Origin: CAYZED01 sp964477445
Lineage (GTDB): Bacteria > Bacillota > Clostridia > Lutisporales > Lutisporaceae
DNA: 37,843 nucleotides
Direction of reading: 5' to 3'
Assembly (NCBI GenBank): GCA_964477445.1
Contig: CAYZED010000024.1
Coordinates: 1 to 37,843 of the forward strand
Part shown: piece after piece, positions 7,631 through 15,987 of the stretch
Numbering within the stretch: position 1 is the stretch's first letter
Layout of the letters: each line of letters starts with the position of its first letter
The notes under the pieces: model-generated
Seen by the model: the letters and a program-made list of their open reading frames with translations, nothing else
What the model was told of the DNA's origin: nothing
Databases searched by the model: none
Translations under genes and position numbers: made by a program

Positions 7631-8173
7631 ATGTCTAGGATAGGAAGACTGCCTGTGGTTGTTCCACAGGGTGTTGAAGTTAAAATTGCTAATGACAACA
7701 CAATTACAGTAAATGGCCCTAAAGGTCAGCTCGAAAGAAAATTACATGAAGATATGATTCTTACTATGGAAGATGGTACAATACTAGTTAAAAGACCATC
7801 AGACCAAAAAAATCATAGATCACTACATGGATTGACTAGATCACTTGTAAACAACATGGTTGAAGGCGTTTCGAAGGGTTTTGAAAAAACACTTGAAATA
7901 AACGGAGTTGGTTATAGAGCGGCTAAACAGGGCACAAAATTAAATCTTACAATGGGTTATTCACATCCGGTTGAAATGGAAGACCCAGCAGGTATTACTA
8001 CTGAAGTTCCTGCGCCAAACAGAATAATTGTTAAAGGTGCAGATAAAGAAAAAGTAGGAGCACACGCTGCGAACATCCGATCGGTAAGAGAACCTGAACC
8101 ATATCTGGGAAAAGGTATCAAGTACTCTACAGAAGTTATCCGTCGTAAAGAAGGAAAAACTGGTAAGAAGTAA
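7631..8173 (+). CDS. rplF: 50S ribosomal protein L6
   Basis: L6 (180 aa) sits near the sarcin-ricin loop and the factor-binding region. It contains the usual two repeated domains. MSRIGRLPVVVPQGV and the conserved EPEPYLGKGIKYSTEVIRRKEGKTGKK end are diagnostic. TAGGAGGTG precedes the ATG. A slightly longer 52-nt gap without an evident hairpin separates it from rplR. Confidence 0.98.
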   Translation: MSRIGRLPVVVPQGVEVKIANDNTITVNGPKGQLERKLHEDMILTMEDGTILVKRPSDQKNHRSLHGLTRSLVNNMVEGVSKGFEKTLEINGVGYRAAKQGTKLNLTMGYSHPVEMEDPAGITTEVPAPNRIIVKGADKEKVGAHAANIRSVREPEPYLGKGIKYSTEVIRRKEGKTGKK

Positions 8174-8225
8174 TTAATGAGAAGTAGTATCTTTTAAGAA
8201 GTAAAACGTAAAGGGGTGAAAAAGG

Positions 8226-8594
8226 GTGATAACTAAAGCAGACAAAAATCAGGCCAGAAAGAAAAGACATCTCAGAATGAGAAATAAGATTGAAGGCACG
8301 ACTGAAAGACCTAGACTTAATATCTATAGGAGCCTTAATAATATATACGCTCAAATTATCGACGATGTAAAAGGCGTGACTTTAGTATCAGCCTCCACAT
8401 TGGATAAGGAGCTCCGTGAAAAGATTGGTCATGGCGGTAACAAAGAATCCGCTAAGGCAGTTGGTGCTTTGGTAGCACAAAGAGCTCTTACAGCCGGTGT
8501 TAAGCAGGTTGTATTCGACAGAGGCGGTTACCTCTACCACGGCAGAGTGAAAGAACTTGCCGATGCAGCTAGAGAAGTAGGCCTCGAATTCTAA
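8226..8594 (+). CDS. rplR: 50S ribosomal protein L18
   Basis: L18 (122 aa) binds 5S rRNA together with L5. The gene starts at GTG 8226, and AAGGGGTG upstream is the likely ribosome-binding site. The segments RPRLNIYRSLNNIYAQIIDD and FDRGGYLYHGRVKELADAAREVGLEF are characteristic. The next gene, rpsE, starts 18 nt downstream. Confidence 0.97.
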   Translation: MITKADKNQARKKRHLRMRNKIEGTTERPRLNIYRSLNNIYAQIIDDVKGVTLVSASTLDKELREKIGHGGNKESAKAVGALVAQRALTAGVKQVVFDRGGYLYHGRVKELADAAREVGLEF

Positions 8595-8612
8595 TCGCAA
8601 GGAGGGTAAATA

Positions 8613-9113
8613 ATGCAGCCAATTGATGCAAGCAAGCTTGATCTTAAAGAGAAAGTAGTTGCTATAAACAGGGTTGCTAAGGTAGTAAAAGGCGGAAGAA
8701 ACTTTAGATTCAGCGCAATTGTCGTTGTCGGAGACGAAAATGGACATGTTGGAGTTGGAACAGGAAAATCCGTCGAAGTACCTGAAGCAATAAGAAAAGG
8801 TATTGAAGATGCCAAAAAGAATCTTGTAAAAGTTAATTTGGTAGGAACAACAATTCCTCATCAAATAATCGGTAAAGCAGGTTCGGGAGAAGTACTCCTA
8901 ATGCCTGCAGCAGAAGGTACCGGAGTTATCGCCGGTGGGCCTGCTCGTGCCGTACTAGAATTAGTTGGAATTAAGGACATCAGAACTAAGTCTCTTAGAT
9001 CCAATAATCCTAGAAACATGGTCAATGCAACAATTCAAGGTCTCGCAGCTCTTAAGACAGCAGAAGAAGTGGCTGTCCTCAGAGGCAGGACTGTAGAAGA
9101 AATTTTGGGTTAG
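8613..9113 (+). CDS. rpsE: 30S ribosomal protein S5
   Basis: S5 (166 aa) works with S4 in decoding accuracy and in unwinding mRNA at the entry site. It shows the N-terminal dsRNA-binding-like domain (VVAINRVAKVVKGGRNFRFSA, VVGDENGHVGVGTGKS) and the C-terminal domain (GTGVIAGGPARAVLELVGI). Its TAG stop is part of the ribosome-binding site of rpmD (TTAGGAGGTG), linking translation of the two genes. Confidence 0.98.
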   Translation: MQPIDASKLDLKEKVVAINRVAKVVKGGRNFRFSAIVVVGDENGHVGVGTGKSVEVPEAIRKGIEDAKKNLVKVNLVGTTIPHQIIGKAGSGEVLLMPAAEGTGVIAGGPARAVLELVGIKDIRTKSLRSNNPRNMVNATIQGLAALKTAEEVAVLRGRTVEEILG

Positions 9114-9125
9114 GAGGTGTTTCCA

Positions 9126-9308
9126 GTGGCAGAAAAATTCAGAATAAAATTAGTGAAAAGTACAATCGGTCGTAAAAAGGACCAGATTGCCACAGTGGAG
9201 GCCCTCGGTCTCAAAAAACTCAATTCAGTAGTTGAAAAGAGTGACAATCCACAAATCAGGGGTATGATTAAAAAAGTCACACACTTGATAACAGTTGAAG
9301 AAATATAA
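9126..9308 (+). CDS. rpmD: 50S ribosomal protein L30
   Basis: L30 (60 aa) is a small bacterial 50S protein. MAEKFRIKLVKSTIGRKKDQ and LNSVVEKSDNPQIRGMIKKV match the family. The start is GTG 9126. A GTG at 9117 is in frame but lies within the AGGAGG site, so it is rejected. The gene begins 12 nt after rpsE. Confidence 0.96.
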   Translation: MAEKFRIKLVKSTIGRKKDQIATVEALGLKKLNSVVEKSDNPQIRGMIKKVTHLITVEEI

Positions 9309-9323
9309 AGGAGGTGCAAGAGC

Positions 9324-9767
9324 ATGAACCTTAATGATTTAAGACCGTCAGCTGGTACCACGAAGAACAAGAAAAGACTTGGTCGAGGCGTTGGTACAGG
9401 ACAAGGTAAGACAGCTGGTAAAGGTATGAAAGGTCAGAACTCCAGATCAGGCGGAGGTGTAAGACCAGGCTTTGAAGGTGGACAGATGCCTCTATACAGA
9501 AGATTGCCTAAAGTCGGTTTTACGAACATTTGGAGAAAAGAATACGCTATTGTTAACCTCTATGATATTAATGAGAAATTCGAAGACGGAGCAATTGTTA
9601 ATATCGAGGCTTTGAAAGAAGCTGGTTTAGTTAAAGCTTTAAAGAATGGCGTAAAAATACTTGCTACTGGAGAAGTTTCTAAGAAATTAACAGTACAAGC
9701 AAATAAATTCAGCGGAGCAGCTGCTGAAAAGATTAATGCAGCTGGTGGGAAGGCAGAGGTGATTTAG
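9324..9767 (+). CDS. rplO: 50S ribosomal protein L15
   Basis: L15 (147 aa) is a late-assembly 50S protein. The glycine- and basic-rich N-terminal arm (RLGRGVGTGQGKTAGKGMKG) inserts into 23S rRNA, followed by the typical GFEGGQMPLYRRLPKVGF. It is preceded by AAAGGAGGTG. The stop codon is directly followed by the GTG of secY with no spacer, a tight coupling between the spc operon and the translocon gene. Confidence 0.98.
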   Translation: MNLNDLRPSAGTTKNKKRLGRGVGTGQGKTAGKGMKGQNSRSGGGVRPGFEGGQMPLYRRLPKVGFTNIWRKEYAIVNLYDINEKFEDGAIVNIEALKEAGLVKALKNGVKILATGEVSKKLTVQANKFSGAAAEKINAAGGKAEVI

Positions 9768-11024
9768 GTGTTCAATACCCTAATTAATGCCTGGAAGATA
9801 CCGGATTTAAGAAAGAAGCTTTTATTTACTATCGGCATGCTAATCATTTTCAGAATTGGTAGTGTTATACCAGTTCCGGGGATTGATAGAACAGCGATAG
9901 CAGAACTCGTAAGTCAGGGAGGCCTAATTGGTTTCTTTGATGTTATTTCGGGTGGAGCCTTTGCGAATTTCGCAGTATTTGCTATGAACATCACACCTTA
10001 CATCAATGCATCAATCATAATGCAACTCTTAACAGTTGCAATTCCTAAGCTCGAAGCACTTTCTAAAGAGGGTGAAGAAGGCAGAAAAAAAATTGCACAG
10101 TATGTCAGATACGGTACTATCATATTGGGATTCGTACAAGCAATTGCGCTTAGCGTTGGTCTAAAATCTTACTTAGTAAGTCAGGATTTAGGAACAATGG
10201 CATTAGTGGCAATAACATTAACAGCTGGCACAGCTTTCCTAATGTGGCTTGGTGAAATGATTAATGAAAAGGGTATCGGAAACGGTATTTCGCTCATAAT
10301 CTTTGCTGGAATTGTTTCCAGACTTCCAATGGGTGTAAATTCAATATGGGAGTTATTCAAGGTAGGTACCGTGAATATATTCCAAATAGTTTTCTTCGTA
10401 GCTTGTGCAATAGCAATTATTATGGCTGTTGTACTTATCCAAGAAGGACAGAGAAGAATACCTGTTCAATATGCAAAAAGAGTTGTTGGTAGGAAAATGT
10501 ATGGAGGACAAAGCAGTCATATTCCTTTAAAGGTTAACTCCGCTGGAGTTATTCCTGTAATATTTGCAATGTCACTTATTTCTTTTCCATCACAGATAGC
10601 GATGTTTTTCCCTGATTCAGCTGCAAATAAATTTTTTACTACATGGCTTACCTGGGGTAAACCAGCACATGCAATATTATATGCACTGTTAATCATTGGT
10701 TTTACATATTTCTATACCGCAATTCAATTTAATCCGACTGAAGTAGCAGAAAATATAAAGAAATACGGCGGATTCATTCCAGGAATCAGACCGGGCAAAC
10801 CAACAGCAGATTTTATATCAAAGTCACTGAGCAGAATTACTCTGGTAGGTGCGCTGTTTCTGGCGTTTGTCGCCATTGTCCCAATATTCTTGGATAATTT
10901 GACTGGTATCAACACTTCTTTCGGTGGTACTTCCCTTCTAATTGTTGTTGGAGTTGCTCTTGATTTCATTAAACAAGTGGAATCTCAGATGGTCATGAGA
11001 AACTATCAGGGCTTCCTCAAATAG
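9768..11024 (+). CDS. secY: Preprotein translocase subunit SecY
   Basis: SecY (418 aa) is the ten-helix pore of the Sec translocon; with SecE, SecG and SecA it exports proteins such as the amidase and lipoproteins encoded further on. The N-terminus MFNTLINAWKIPDLRKKLLFT, the conserved cytosolic loop IPVQYAKRVVGRKMYGGQSS, and IPLKVNSAGVIPVIFA are visible. The GTG start abuts the rplO stop, and GAGGTG inside rplO is the binding site. The length is normal for Bacillota. Confidence 0.98.
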   Translation: MFNTLINAWKIPDLRKKLLFTIGMLIIFRIGSVIPVPGIDRTAIAELVSQGGLIGFFDVISGGAFANFAVFAMNITPYINASIIMQLLTVAIPKLEALSKEGEEGRKKIAQYVRYGTIILGFVQAIALSVGLKSYLVSQDLGTMALVAITLTAGTAFLMWLGEMINEKGIGNGISLIIFAGIVSRLPMGVNSIWELFKVGTVNIFQIVFFVACAIAIIMAVVLIQEGQRRIPVQYAKRVVGRKMYGGQSSHIPLKVNSAGVIPVIFAMSLISFPSQIAMFFPDSAANKFFTTWLTWGKPAHAILYALLIIGFTYFYTAIQFNPTEVAENIKKYGGFIPGIRPGKPTADFISKSLSRITLVGALFLAFVAIVPIFLDNLTGINTSFGGTSLLIVVGVALDFIKQVESQMVMRNYQGFLK

Positions 11025-11042
11025 TTAGAATAGGAGACCAGA

Positions 11043-11690
11043 ATGCAAAAAATTATTCTATTAGGAGCACCGGGGTCTGGCAAGGGAACTCAGGCTGAAA
11101 AAATTCGCGAGACATTCGGTATTCCTCATATTTCAACGGGAGATATATTTAGAGCAAATATTAACGCTGATACAGAAATAGGAAGAATCGCAAAAACATT
11201 TATCGATCGAGGTCAATTAGTCCCAGACGATATCACATTAGCAATAGTAAAAGATAGATTAAACAAAAGTGATTGTGATAACGGATATTTAATGGATGGT
11301 TTTCCCAGGACGATTTATCAAGCTGAAGCAATGATAAACATGCTTAGCGAAGTTGGATCTTATTTCACCAAAGTAATTTGTATCGAGGTTCCGAATAACG
11401 TCCTTTTAGCTAGAATGACGGGTAGAAGAATTTGTTCTTTATGTGGGATCATAATTAATACACAACTAGGAAATCCTAGAGTTGAAGGTAAATGTGATAG
11501 CTGTGGAGGAAATCTCATAATAAGAGATGATGACAAGGTTGAAACAGTTACTGCAAGACTTCAGGTATATACAGATCAGACAGAGCCTTTGAAAGCTTAC
11601 TATGAAAACCAAGGGCTGTTGGCTATTATCAACGGTGAACAATCCGTAGATAAAGTATTTGCTGACGTAATCAAAGCAATGGAGAAATAG
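11043..11690 (+). CDS. adk: Adenylate kinase, zinc-LID type
   Basis: Adenylate kinase (215 aa) interconverts AMP + ATP and 2 ADP in the cytosol. The P-loop GAPGSGKGT is near the N-terminus, followed by the AMP-binding HISTGD and the GFPRT motif. The LID domain has CSLC and CDSC pairs (around residues 129-150), the four-Cys zinc LID of Gram-positive enzymes. It lies between secY and map, and one base separates it from map. Confidence 0.98.
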   Translation: MQKIILLGAPGSGKGTQAEKIRETFGIPHISTGDIFRANINADTEIGRIAKTFIDRGQLVPDDITLAIVKDRLNKSDCDNGYLMDGFPRTIYQAEAMINMLSEVGSYFTKVICIEVPNNVLLARMTGRRICSLCGIIINTQLGNPRVEGKCDSCGGNLIIRDDDKVETVTARLQVYTDQTEPLKAYYENQGLLAIINGEQSVDKVFADVIKAMEK

Positions 11691-11691
11691 T

Positions 11692-12438
11692 ATGGTAAAC
11701 ATCAAAACGATTCGCGAAATTGAACTAATGAGAACAGCTGGGAAAATAGTAGCAGAAGCATTTGAAAAAATTAGTGAGGTAATAGGGCCTGGTATCACAA
11801 CGAAGGAATTGGATCAAATTGTTGAGAACTATCTTAAAAAACAGGGTGCAATTCCAGCATTTAAAGGGTATCACGGATTTCCGGCCAGTATATGTGCATC
11901 AATCAATAAAGTGGTTGTACATGGTATACCGGGTAGTACAATACTAAATAATGGAGACATTATCGGAATCGATATAGGCTCAATTTACGAAGGTTACTAT
12001 GGTGACGCTGCAAGAACGTTCATGATCGGGAACGTAACAGATGAGGCTCAGAAACTCGTAAGAGTAACCGAGGAAAGCTTCTTTGAGGGAATTAAATTTG
12101 CCAGAGAAGGTTTTAGACTGTCTGATATTTCTCATGCTATACAAACACATGTGGAAGCTAATAACTTCACTGTAGTTAAGGATTATGTAGGACACGGAAT
12201 TGGTAAGGTAATGCATGAAGAATTGCAGATTCCAAACTATGGTGCGCCAAACAGAGGCCCGAGACTTGTAGCTGGGATGACTCTGGCGATTGAACCAATG
12301 GTAAATCAGGGGACTTGGAAAGTAAAAACACTGAATGATGGTTGGACAGTGGAAACATTGGATGATATGCTATCTGCTCATTACGAGAATACAGTATTAA
12401 TTACAAAAGATTCACCTGAAATACTGACAAGAGTATAA
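11692..12438 (+). CDS. map: Methionine aminopeptidase, type I
   Basis: This enzyme (248 aa) removes the initiator Met from nascent proteins after deformylation. The dinuclear metal ligands of the pita-bread fold are all present: D94 and D105 (GIDIGSIYEGYYGDAART), H168 (VGHGIGKVMHE), E201 (AIEPM) and E232 (YENTVLIT). H78 is the substrate-binding histidine. There is no N-terminal SecA-like zinc extension. The gene is tightly packed behind adk, and its 3' end contains a candidate promoter for infA. Confidence 0.98.
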   Translation: MVNIKTIREIELMRTAGKIVAEAFEKISEVIGPGITTKELDQIVENYLKKQGAIPAFKGYHGFPASICASINKVVVHGIPGSTILNNGDIIGIDIGSIYEGYYGDAARTFMIGNVTDEAQKLVRVTEESFFEGIKFAREGFRLSDISHAIQTHVEANNFTVVKDYVGHGIGKVMHEELQIPNYGAPNRGPRLVAGMTLAIEPMVNQGTWKVKTLNDGWTVETLDDMLSAHYENTVLITKDSPEILTRV

Positions 12439-12451
12439 TTTATAGTATAAT
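12424..12451 (+). promoter_or_regulatory. Candidate internal promoter before infA
   Basis: CTGACA (12424-12429) and a perfect TATAAT (12446-12451) are separated by 16 bp, overlapping the end of map. It would drive infA-rpmJ-rpsMKD-rpoA-rplQ independently of the upstream operon. The -35 differs from consensus at one base. Confidence 0.5.
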
Positions 12452-12500
12452 AGAAGAAGTTGATTCGGAAATTATCTAGAACGGGGGGTTTGATTACCTT

Positions 12501-12722
12501 ATGTCAAAGGACGATGTTATTGAGGTTGATGGAAAAGTATTAGAAGCTTTACCTAATGCCACATTTCAAGTTGAATTAGAGAATGGGCATAAAATACTAG
12601 CTCATATCTCAGGAAAACTCAGGATGAATTTTATAAGAATTTTACCTGGGGATAAAGTAACTGTAGAACTCTCACCATATGATCTTACCAGGGGTAGAAT
12701 CACATGGCGCGGAAAAAAGTAG
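12501..12722 (+). CDS. infA: Translation initiation factor IF-1
   Basis: IF-1 (73 aa) is a single OB-fold protein that occupies the ribosomal A site during initiation. MSKDDVIEVDGKVLEALPNA and the end LSPYDLTRGRITWRGKK are diagnostic. The start ATG lies 13 nt after a G-rich stretch (12482-12487), a weaker site than its neighbours. Some Clostridia have a small KOW-domain gene between map and infA; none is seen in the 62-nt gap here. Confidence 0.97.
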   Translation: MSKDDVIEVDGKVLEALPNATFQVELENGHKILAHISGKLRMNFIRILPGDKVTVELSPYDLTRGRITWRGKK

Positions 12723-12734
12723 GAGGGTTATAAG

Positions 12735-12848
12735 ATGAAAGTTAGACCATCAGTTAAGCCTATCTGCGAAAAGTGCAAGATCATCAGAAGACATGGAAGA
12801 GTCATGGTTATCTGCGAGAATCCAAAGCACAAGCAGAAGCAAGGCTAA
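12735..12848 (+). CDS. rpmJ: 50S ribosomal protein L36
   Basis: This short gene encodes a 37-aa L36 that starts MKVRPSVKPICEKCK and ends KHKQKQG. The zinc ligands C11, C14, C27 and H32 are all present, so this is the zinc-binding form. The ATG follows AGGAGGG and lies 12 nt after infA. L36 stabilises 23S rRNA folding in the 50S. Confidence 0.96.
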   Translation: MKVRPSVKPICEKCKIIRRHGRVMVICENPKHKQKQG

Positions 12849-12975
12849 AGAACAAACAACAATAAAACATTTACAGAGAAGCGGCTGAGCCTGCGGCGTA
12901 TATAAACGTGCGTGAGGCAACTCTGTTGGTTTTATAAGCATAAAGTAAAATCATACTGGAGGTGTGGAATCAAAT

Positions 12976-13344
12976 ATGGCACGTATAGCCGGTGTTGACT
13001 TACCAAGAGATAAGCGAGTCGAAATAGGTCTTACTTATATATTTGGAATAGGTAGAGTTACTTCAAACAAAATTCTCGCTGAAACAGGAATTAATCCTGA
13101 TACAAGAGTTAAAGATCTCTCAGAATCAGAGGTCGGAAAACTTAGAGAAGTAATTGAGAGAACGCTTCAAGTTGAAGGAGATCTTAAAAGAGAGATTGCC
13201 CTTAACATTAAGAGACTCATAGAAATTGGCTGTTACAGAGGTTACAGACACAGAAGAGGTCTACCTGTAAGAGGTCAGAGAACAAAAACAAACGCCAGAA
13301 CAAGAAAAGGTCCTAAAAAGACTGTTGGCGGTAAAAAGAAATAG
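12976..13344 (+). CDS. rpsM: 30S ribosomal protein S13
   Basis: S13 (122 aa) contacts P-site tRNA and forms bridges to the 50S. MARIAGVDLPRDKRVEIGLTY, the HhH-like GIGRVTSNKI segment, and the basic tail RGLPVRGQRTKTNARTRKG are canonical. ATG 12976 is used; GTG 12964 lies in the GGAGGTG site. The 127-nt gap after rpmJ is the longest inside the superoperon. It has a GC-rich patch (12885-12920, with GCCT/AGGC and CGT/ACG complementarity) but no T-run terminator. Confidence 0.98.
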   Translation: MARIAGVDLPRDKRVEIGLTYIFGIGRVTSNKILAETGINPDTRVKDLSESEVGKLREVIERTLQVEGDLKREIALNIKRLIEIGCYRGYRHRRGLPVRGQRTKTNARTRKGPKKTVGGKKK

Positions 13345-13378
13345 TTAATATTATCCGATAGTAAAGGAGGTTTGCTAA

Positions 13379-13777
13379 ATGGTATCAAAGCCAAAGGCTA
13401 AGAAGACCAGAAAGAGGAAAGAGCGAAAAAATGTTGAGCGTGGAGCGGCACATATAAAATCCACTTTTAACAATACTCTTGTAACCCTCACAGACACACA
13501 AGGCAATGCACTCGCATGGTCCAGCGCAGGATCCCTCGGTTTCCGTGGATCTAAAAAAAGCACACCTTTCGCAGCACAAATGGCTGCTGAGGTTGCAGCA
13601 AAGGGCGCCATGGAGCATGGCCTCAAAACAGTAGAAGTTTTCGTTAAAGGACCAGGTTCGGGAAGAGAAGCAGCTATTAGAGCACTTCAAGCCGCTGGTC
13701 TAGAAGTTAACATGATTAAAGATGTAACCCCTATTCCGCATAACGGCTGCAGGCCGCCAAAGCGCAGAAGGGTATAA
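13379..13777 (+). CDS. rpsK: 30S ribosomal protein S11
   Basis: S11 (132 aa) is a platform protein next to the E-site mRNA. The basic N-terminus is followed by AHIKSTFNNTLVTLTDTQGN and WSSAGSLGFRGSKKSTPFAA. The end DVTPIPHNGCRPPKRRRV is a near-invariant signature. AAAGGAGG precedes the ATG. Confidence 0.98.
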   Translation: MVSKPKAKKTRKRKERKNVERGAAHIKSTFNNTLVTLTDTQGNALAWSSAGSLGFRGSKKSTPFAAQMAAEVAAKGAMEHGLKTVEVFVKGPGSGREAAIRALQAAGLEVNMIKDVTPIPHNGCRPPKRRRV

Positions 13778-13794
13778 GGCAGGAGGTGTAATTA

Positions 13795-14421
13795 ATGGCA
13801 AGATATACAGGACCGTCATGCAAACTCTGTAGAAGAGAAGGCATGAAGCTCTACCTGAAAGGCGATCGATGCGCTTCTGCTAAATGTGCTTTGGATAGGA
13901 GAAATTATGCTCCGGGACAGCACGGAAAAATGAAAAAGAAGCTTTCAGAATATGGCATTCAGCTTAGAGAAAAGCAAAAAGTTAGAAGAATATATGGTGT
14001 TCTAGAGAAACAGTTCAGAGATTATTTCACTGAAGCTTCTAGAATAAAAGGTGTTACAGGGGATAATCTTCTTAGACTCCTTGAACAAAGACTCGATAAT
14101 GTAGTATTCAGAATGGGATTTGGAGAATCTAGATCACAGGCTAGACAGTTAGTAACACATGGTCATTTCACAATTAACGGTAATAAAGTTGATATAGCTT
14201 CTTACCAGACTTCGATTAATGAGTTAATAGCCGTTAAAGCAACAAGTAAAACTACTGAAAAATTTAAAGAGCTTGCAGAGTTATCTGCTTCAAGAACAGC
14301 ACCTAAGTGGCTTTCTGTAAATCCAGAGATGATGGAAGCTAGAATAGTGGCTGCACCTGAAAGAGAAGATCTCGGTATTAATATCGAAGAACATCTGATA
14401 GTAGAGCTCTACTCCAGATAA
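13795..14421 (+). CDS. rpsD: 30S ribosomal protein S4, zinc-binding type
   Basis: S4 (208 aa) nucleates 16S rRNA assembly and tunes decoding accuracy with S5. Near the N-terminus are C9, C12, C26 and C31 (SCKLCRREG, RCASAKC), the four-Cys zinc site of C+ S4. The S4 RNA-binding domain follows (LEQRLDNVVFRMGF). In some bacteria S4 represses its own synthesis; here it sits inside the alpha operon after rpsK rather than in a separate transcript. Confidence 0.98.
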   Translation: MARYTGPSCKLCRREGMKLYLKGDRCASAKCALDRRNYAPGQHGKMKKKLSEYGIQLREKQKVRRIYGVLEKQFRDYFTEASRIKGVTGDNLLRLLEQRLDNVVFRMGFGESRSQARQLVTHGHFTINGNKVDIASYQTSINELIAVKATSKTTEKFKELAELSASRTAPKWLSVNPEMMEARIVAAPEREDLGINIEEHLIVELYSR

Positions 14422-14470
14422 TAGAATACCCTCATGGTAAAGAGATTTAAATATAGGAGGGTCAAGTCGG

Positions 14471-15433
14471 ATGATTGAGTTTGAAAAAGCAAAAATAGAA
14501 AGCATTGAATCCACTGAAAATAGCTTTTATGGGAAATTTATTGTTGAGCCACTCGAGAGGGGATATGGAGATACTATTGGAAATTCCATGAGAAGAATCC
14601 TGCTCTCTTCCCTTGTTGGAGCAGCAGTAACGAGTGTTAAAGTTGATGGCGTTAAGCACGAATTTTCTAATGTCGCAGGTGTTTCTGAAGATATGATAGA
14701 AATAATTCTTAATGTTAAAAAAATAGCACTTAGATCTTTTAGCGATACAGTGAAAAACATTTACATTAATAAAAAAGGTCCGTGCATTATTACTGCAGGT
14801 GACATTGAACCAGATAGTGATATTGAGGTTGTAAACAAAGATCTCGTTATTGCTACTCTCGCTGAGGGGCACACTTTCAACGTTGAAATGACTGTTGAAA
14901 AGGGCAAAGGGTATGTTGTTGCAGATAAAAATAAAAAGCAAGGCCAGAGCATTGATGTAATACCTGTTGATTCAATCTTTACACCTATTAAAAAAGTAAA
15001 CTATTCAGTGGAGAAGACCAGAATTGGTCAAAGCACTGATTACGACAGATTGATATTGGAAATCTGGACTAATGGTACTATTTTCCCTAAAGAAGGATTA
15101 AGTCAAGGAGCAAGGATTCTTACAGATCAATTAAGATTATTTGTTGGCTTATCAGATGGATTAGATGTGACTGATGACACTACTTTAACTAATGGAGTTG
15201 TTTCTGTTAGTGGTGGTGAAAAAGGTCCGGGAACTATGACTACTGAAGAGTTAGATCTTTCAGTTAGATCGTTCAATTGCCTCAAGAGAGCTGGAATCAA
15301 TACCGTAGGGGAACTTATGGAAAAGTCAGAAGACGATATGATGAAGGTTCGTAACTTAGGCAGAAAATCACTTGAAGAAGTACAACAAAAACTTGCTTCT
15401 TTAGGTGCGGGCTTGAAAAATAGCGAAGAATAA
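14471..15433 (+). CDS. rpoA: RNA polymerase subunit alpha
   Basis: The alpha subunit (320 aa) dimerises to start RNA polymerase assembly. The N-terminal domain contains EPLERGYGDTIGNSMRRILLSS. The C-terminal domain, for UP-element DNA and activators, has LDLSVRSFNCLKRAGINTVGE and the HhH segment VRNLGRKSLEEVQQKL. A 49-nt gap after rpsD carries AGGAGGG. The length and both domains are normal. Confidence 0.98.
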   Translation: MIEFEKAKIESIESTENSFYGKFIVEPLERGYGDTIGNSMRRILLSSLVGAAVTSVKVDGVKHEFSNVAGVSEDMIEIILNVKKIALRSFSDTVKNIYINKKGPCIITAGDIEPDSDIEVVNKDLVIATLAEGHTFNVEMTVEKGKGYVVADKNKKQGQSIDVIPVDSIFTPIKKVNYSVEKTRIGQSTDYDRLILEIWTNGTIFPKEGLSQGARILTDQLRLFVGLSDGLDVTDDTTLTNGVVSVSGGEKGPGTMTTEELDLSVRSFNCLKRAGINTVGELMEKSEDDMMKVRNLGRKSLEEVQQKLASLGAGLKNSEE

Positions 15434-15453
15434 GACCAAAAGGAGGCATCGAG

Positions 15454-15754
15454 ATGGCAGGATATAGAAAGCTCGGGCGCCCAGCTGATCAGAGAAGAGC
15501 TATGCTAAGAAATTTAGTTACATCTTTTCTAGAGCACGGAAGAATGCAAACAACCGTGACTAGAGCAAAAGAAACTCAAAGCTTAGCAGAAAAAATGATC
15601 ACTCTCGGTAAGAGAGGCGACCTGCATGCAAGACGTCAGGCTTTAGCTTATATTACTAAGGAAGATGTTGTCAAAAAACNNNNNNNNNNTTATGAGAGTT
15701 GGTCCTAGAAGAGGCGACGGAGTGGAAATTGCAATTCTTGAATTGGTTGATTAG
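15454..15754 (+). CDS. rplQ: 50S ribosomal protein L17 (interrupted by an assembly gap)
   Basis: L17 lies near the tunnel exit. The N-terminal part MAGYRKLGRPADQRRAML to EDVVKK runs into ten Ns (15680-15689). After the gap another frame gives MRVGPRRGDGVEIAILELVD and a TAG at 15752-15754. Both halves are typical L17. The conserved middle (the residues before GGYTR-like MRVGPRRGD) is missing, so roughly 15-20 codons are lost in the gap. The frame change is an assembly effect, not a mutation. This is the last gene of the alpha operon. Confidence 0.93.
15680..15689. other. Assembly gap (10 N) in rplQ
   Basis: Ten Ns of fixed length. The rplQ frame shifts across it, and comparison with the usual L17 length suggests tens of bases are absent. 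Confidence 0.95.
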
Positions 15755-15786
15755 AAAAAGCTAATAGTATTTTAAAAATTATATCG

Positions 15787-15823
15787 AAGGGGATATGTCA
15801 TTTAAGATGGCATATCCTTTTTT
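15787..15823 (+). terminator. Rho-independent terminator of the alpha operon
   Basis: GGATATG (15791-15797) pairs with CATATCC (15811-15817), extended by flanking G-T and A-T pairs, and a run of six Ts follows at once (15818-15823). It lies about 33 nt after the rplQ stop and is the clearest intrinsic terminator in the window. Confidence 0.88.
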
Positions 15824-15829
15824 CGGTTT

Positions 15830-15861
15830 CTAAATAATTATTGATCTCAATAATTATTTAG
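15830..15861. repeat. Perfect 14-bp AT-rich inverted repeat
   Basis: CTAAATAATTATTG (15830-15843) and its exact reverse complement CAATAATTATTTAG (15848-15861) flank a 4-nt loop. It starts 7 bp after the terminator T-run and has no T-tract of its own. It could be a second hairpin in the 3' region or an operator near the promoter of the following cassette. Confidence 0.7.
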
Positions 15862-15926
15862 AGCATAATTTTATGGTTTAAAGGTACAAAAGCTATCAGT
15901 AAAATATATAATATGAATGAAATATT

Positions 15927-15935
15927 TGATATAAT
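15927..15935 (+). promoter_or_regulatory. Extended -10 promoter for the three-gene cassette
   Basis: TGATATAAT is a perfect TGnTATAAT extended -10 element, 52 bases before the first ATG of the cassette. No good -35 is seen at 16-18 bp, as is common for extended -10 promoters. A second TATAAT occurs at 15907-15912, also without a clear -35. Confidence 0.5.
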
Positions 15936-15987
15936 AAGTTTTAATAGAATCATTATAAAAATCTAAAATAACTAAGGAGGAGTTTTC

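Noticed and set aside
15905..15912. Second TATAAT upstream of the cassette
   Set aside because: No acceptable -35 and no TG extension; the element at 15927-15935 is better.
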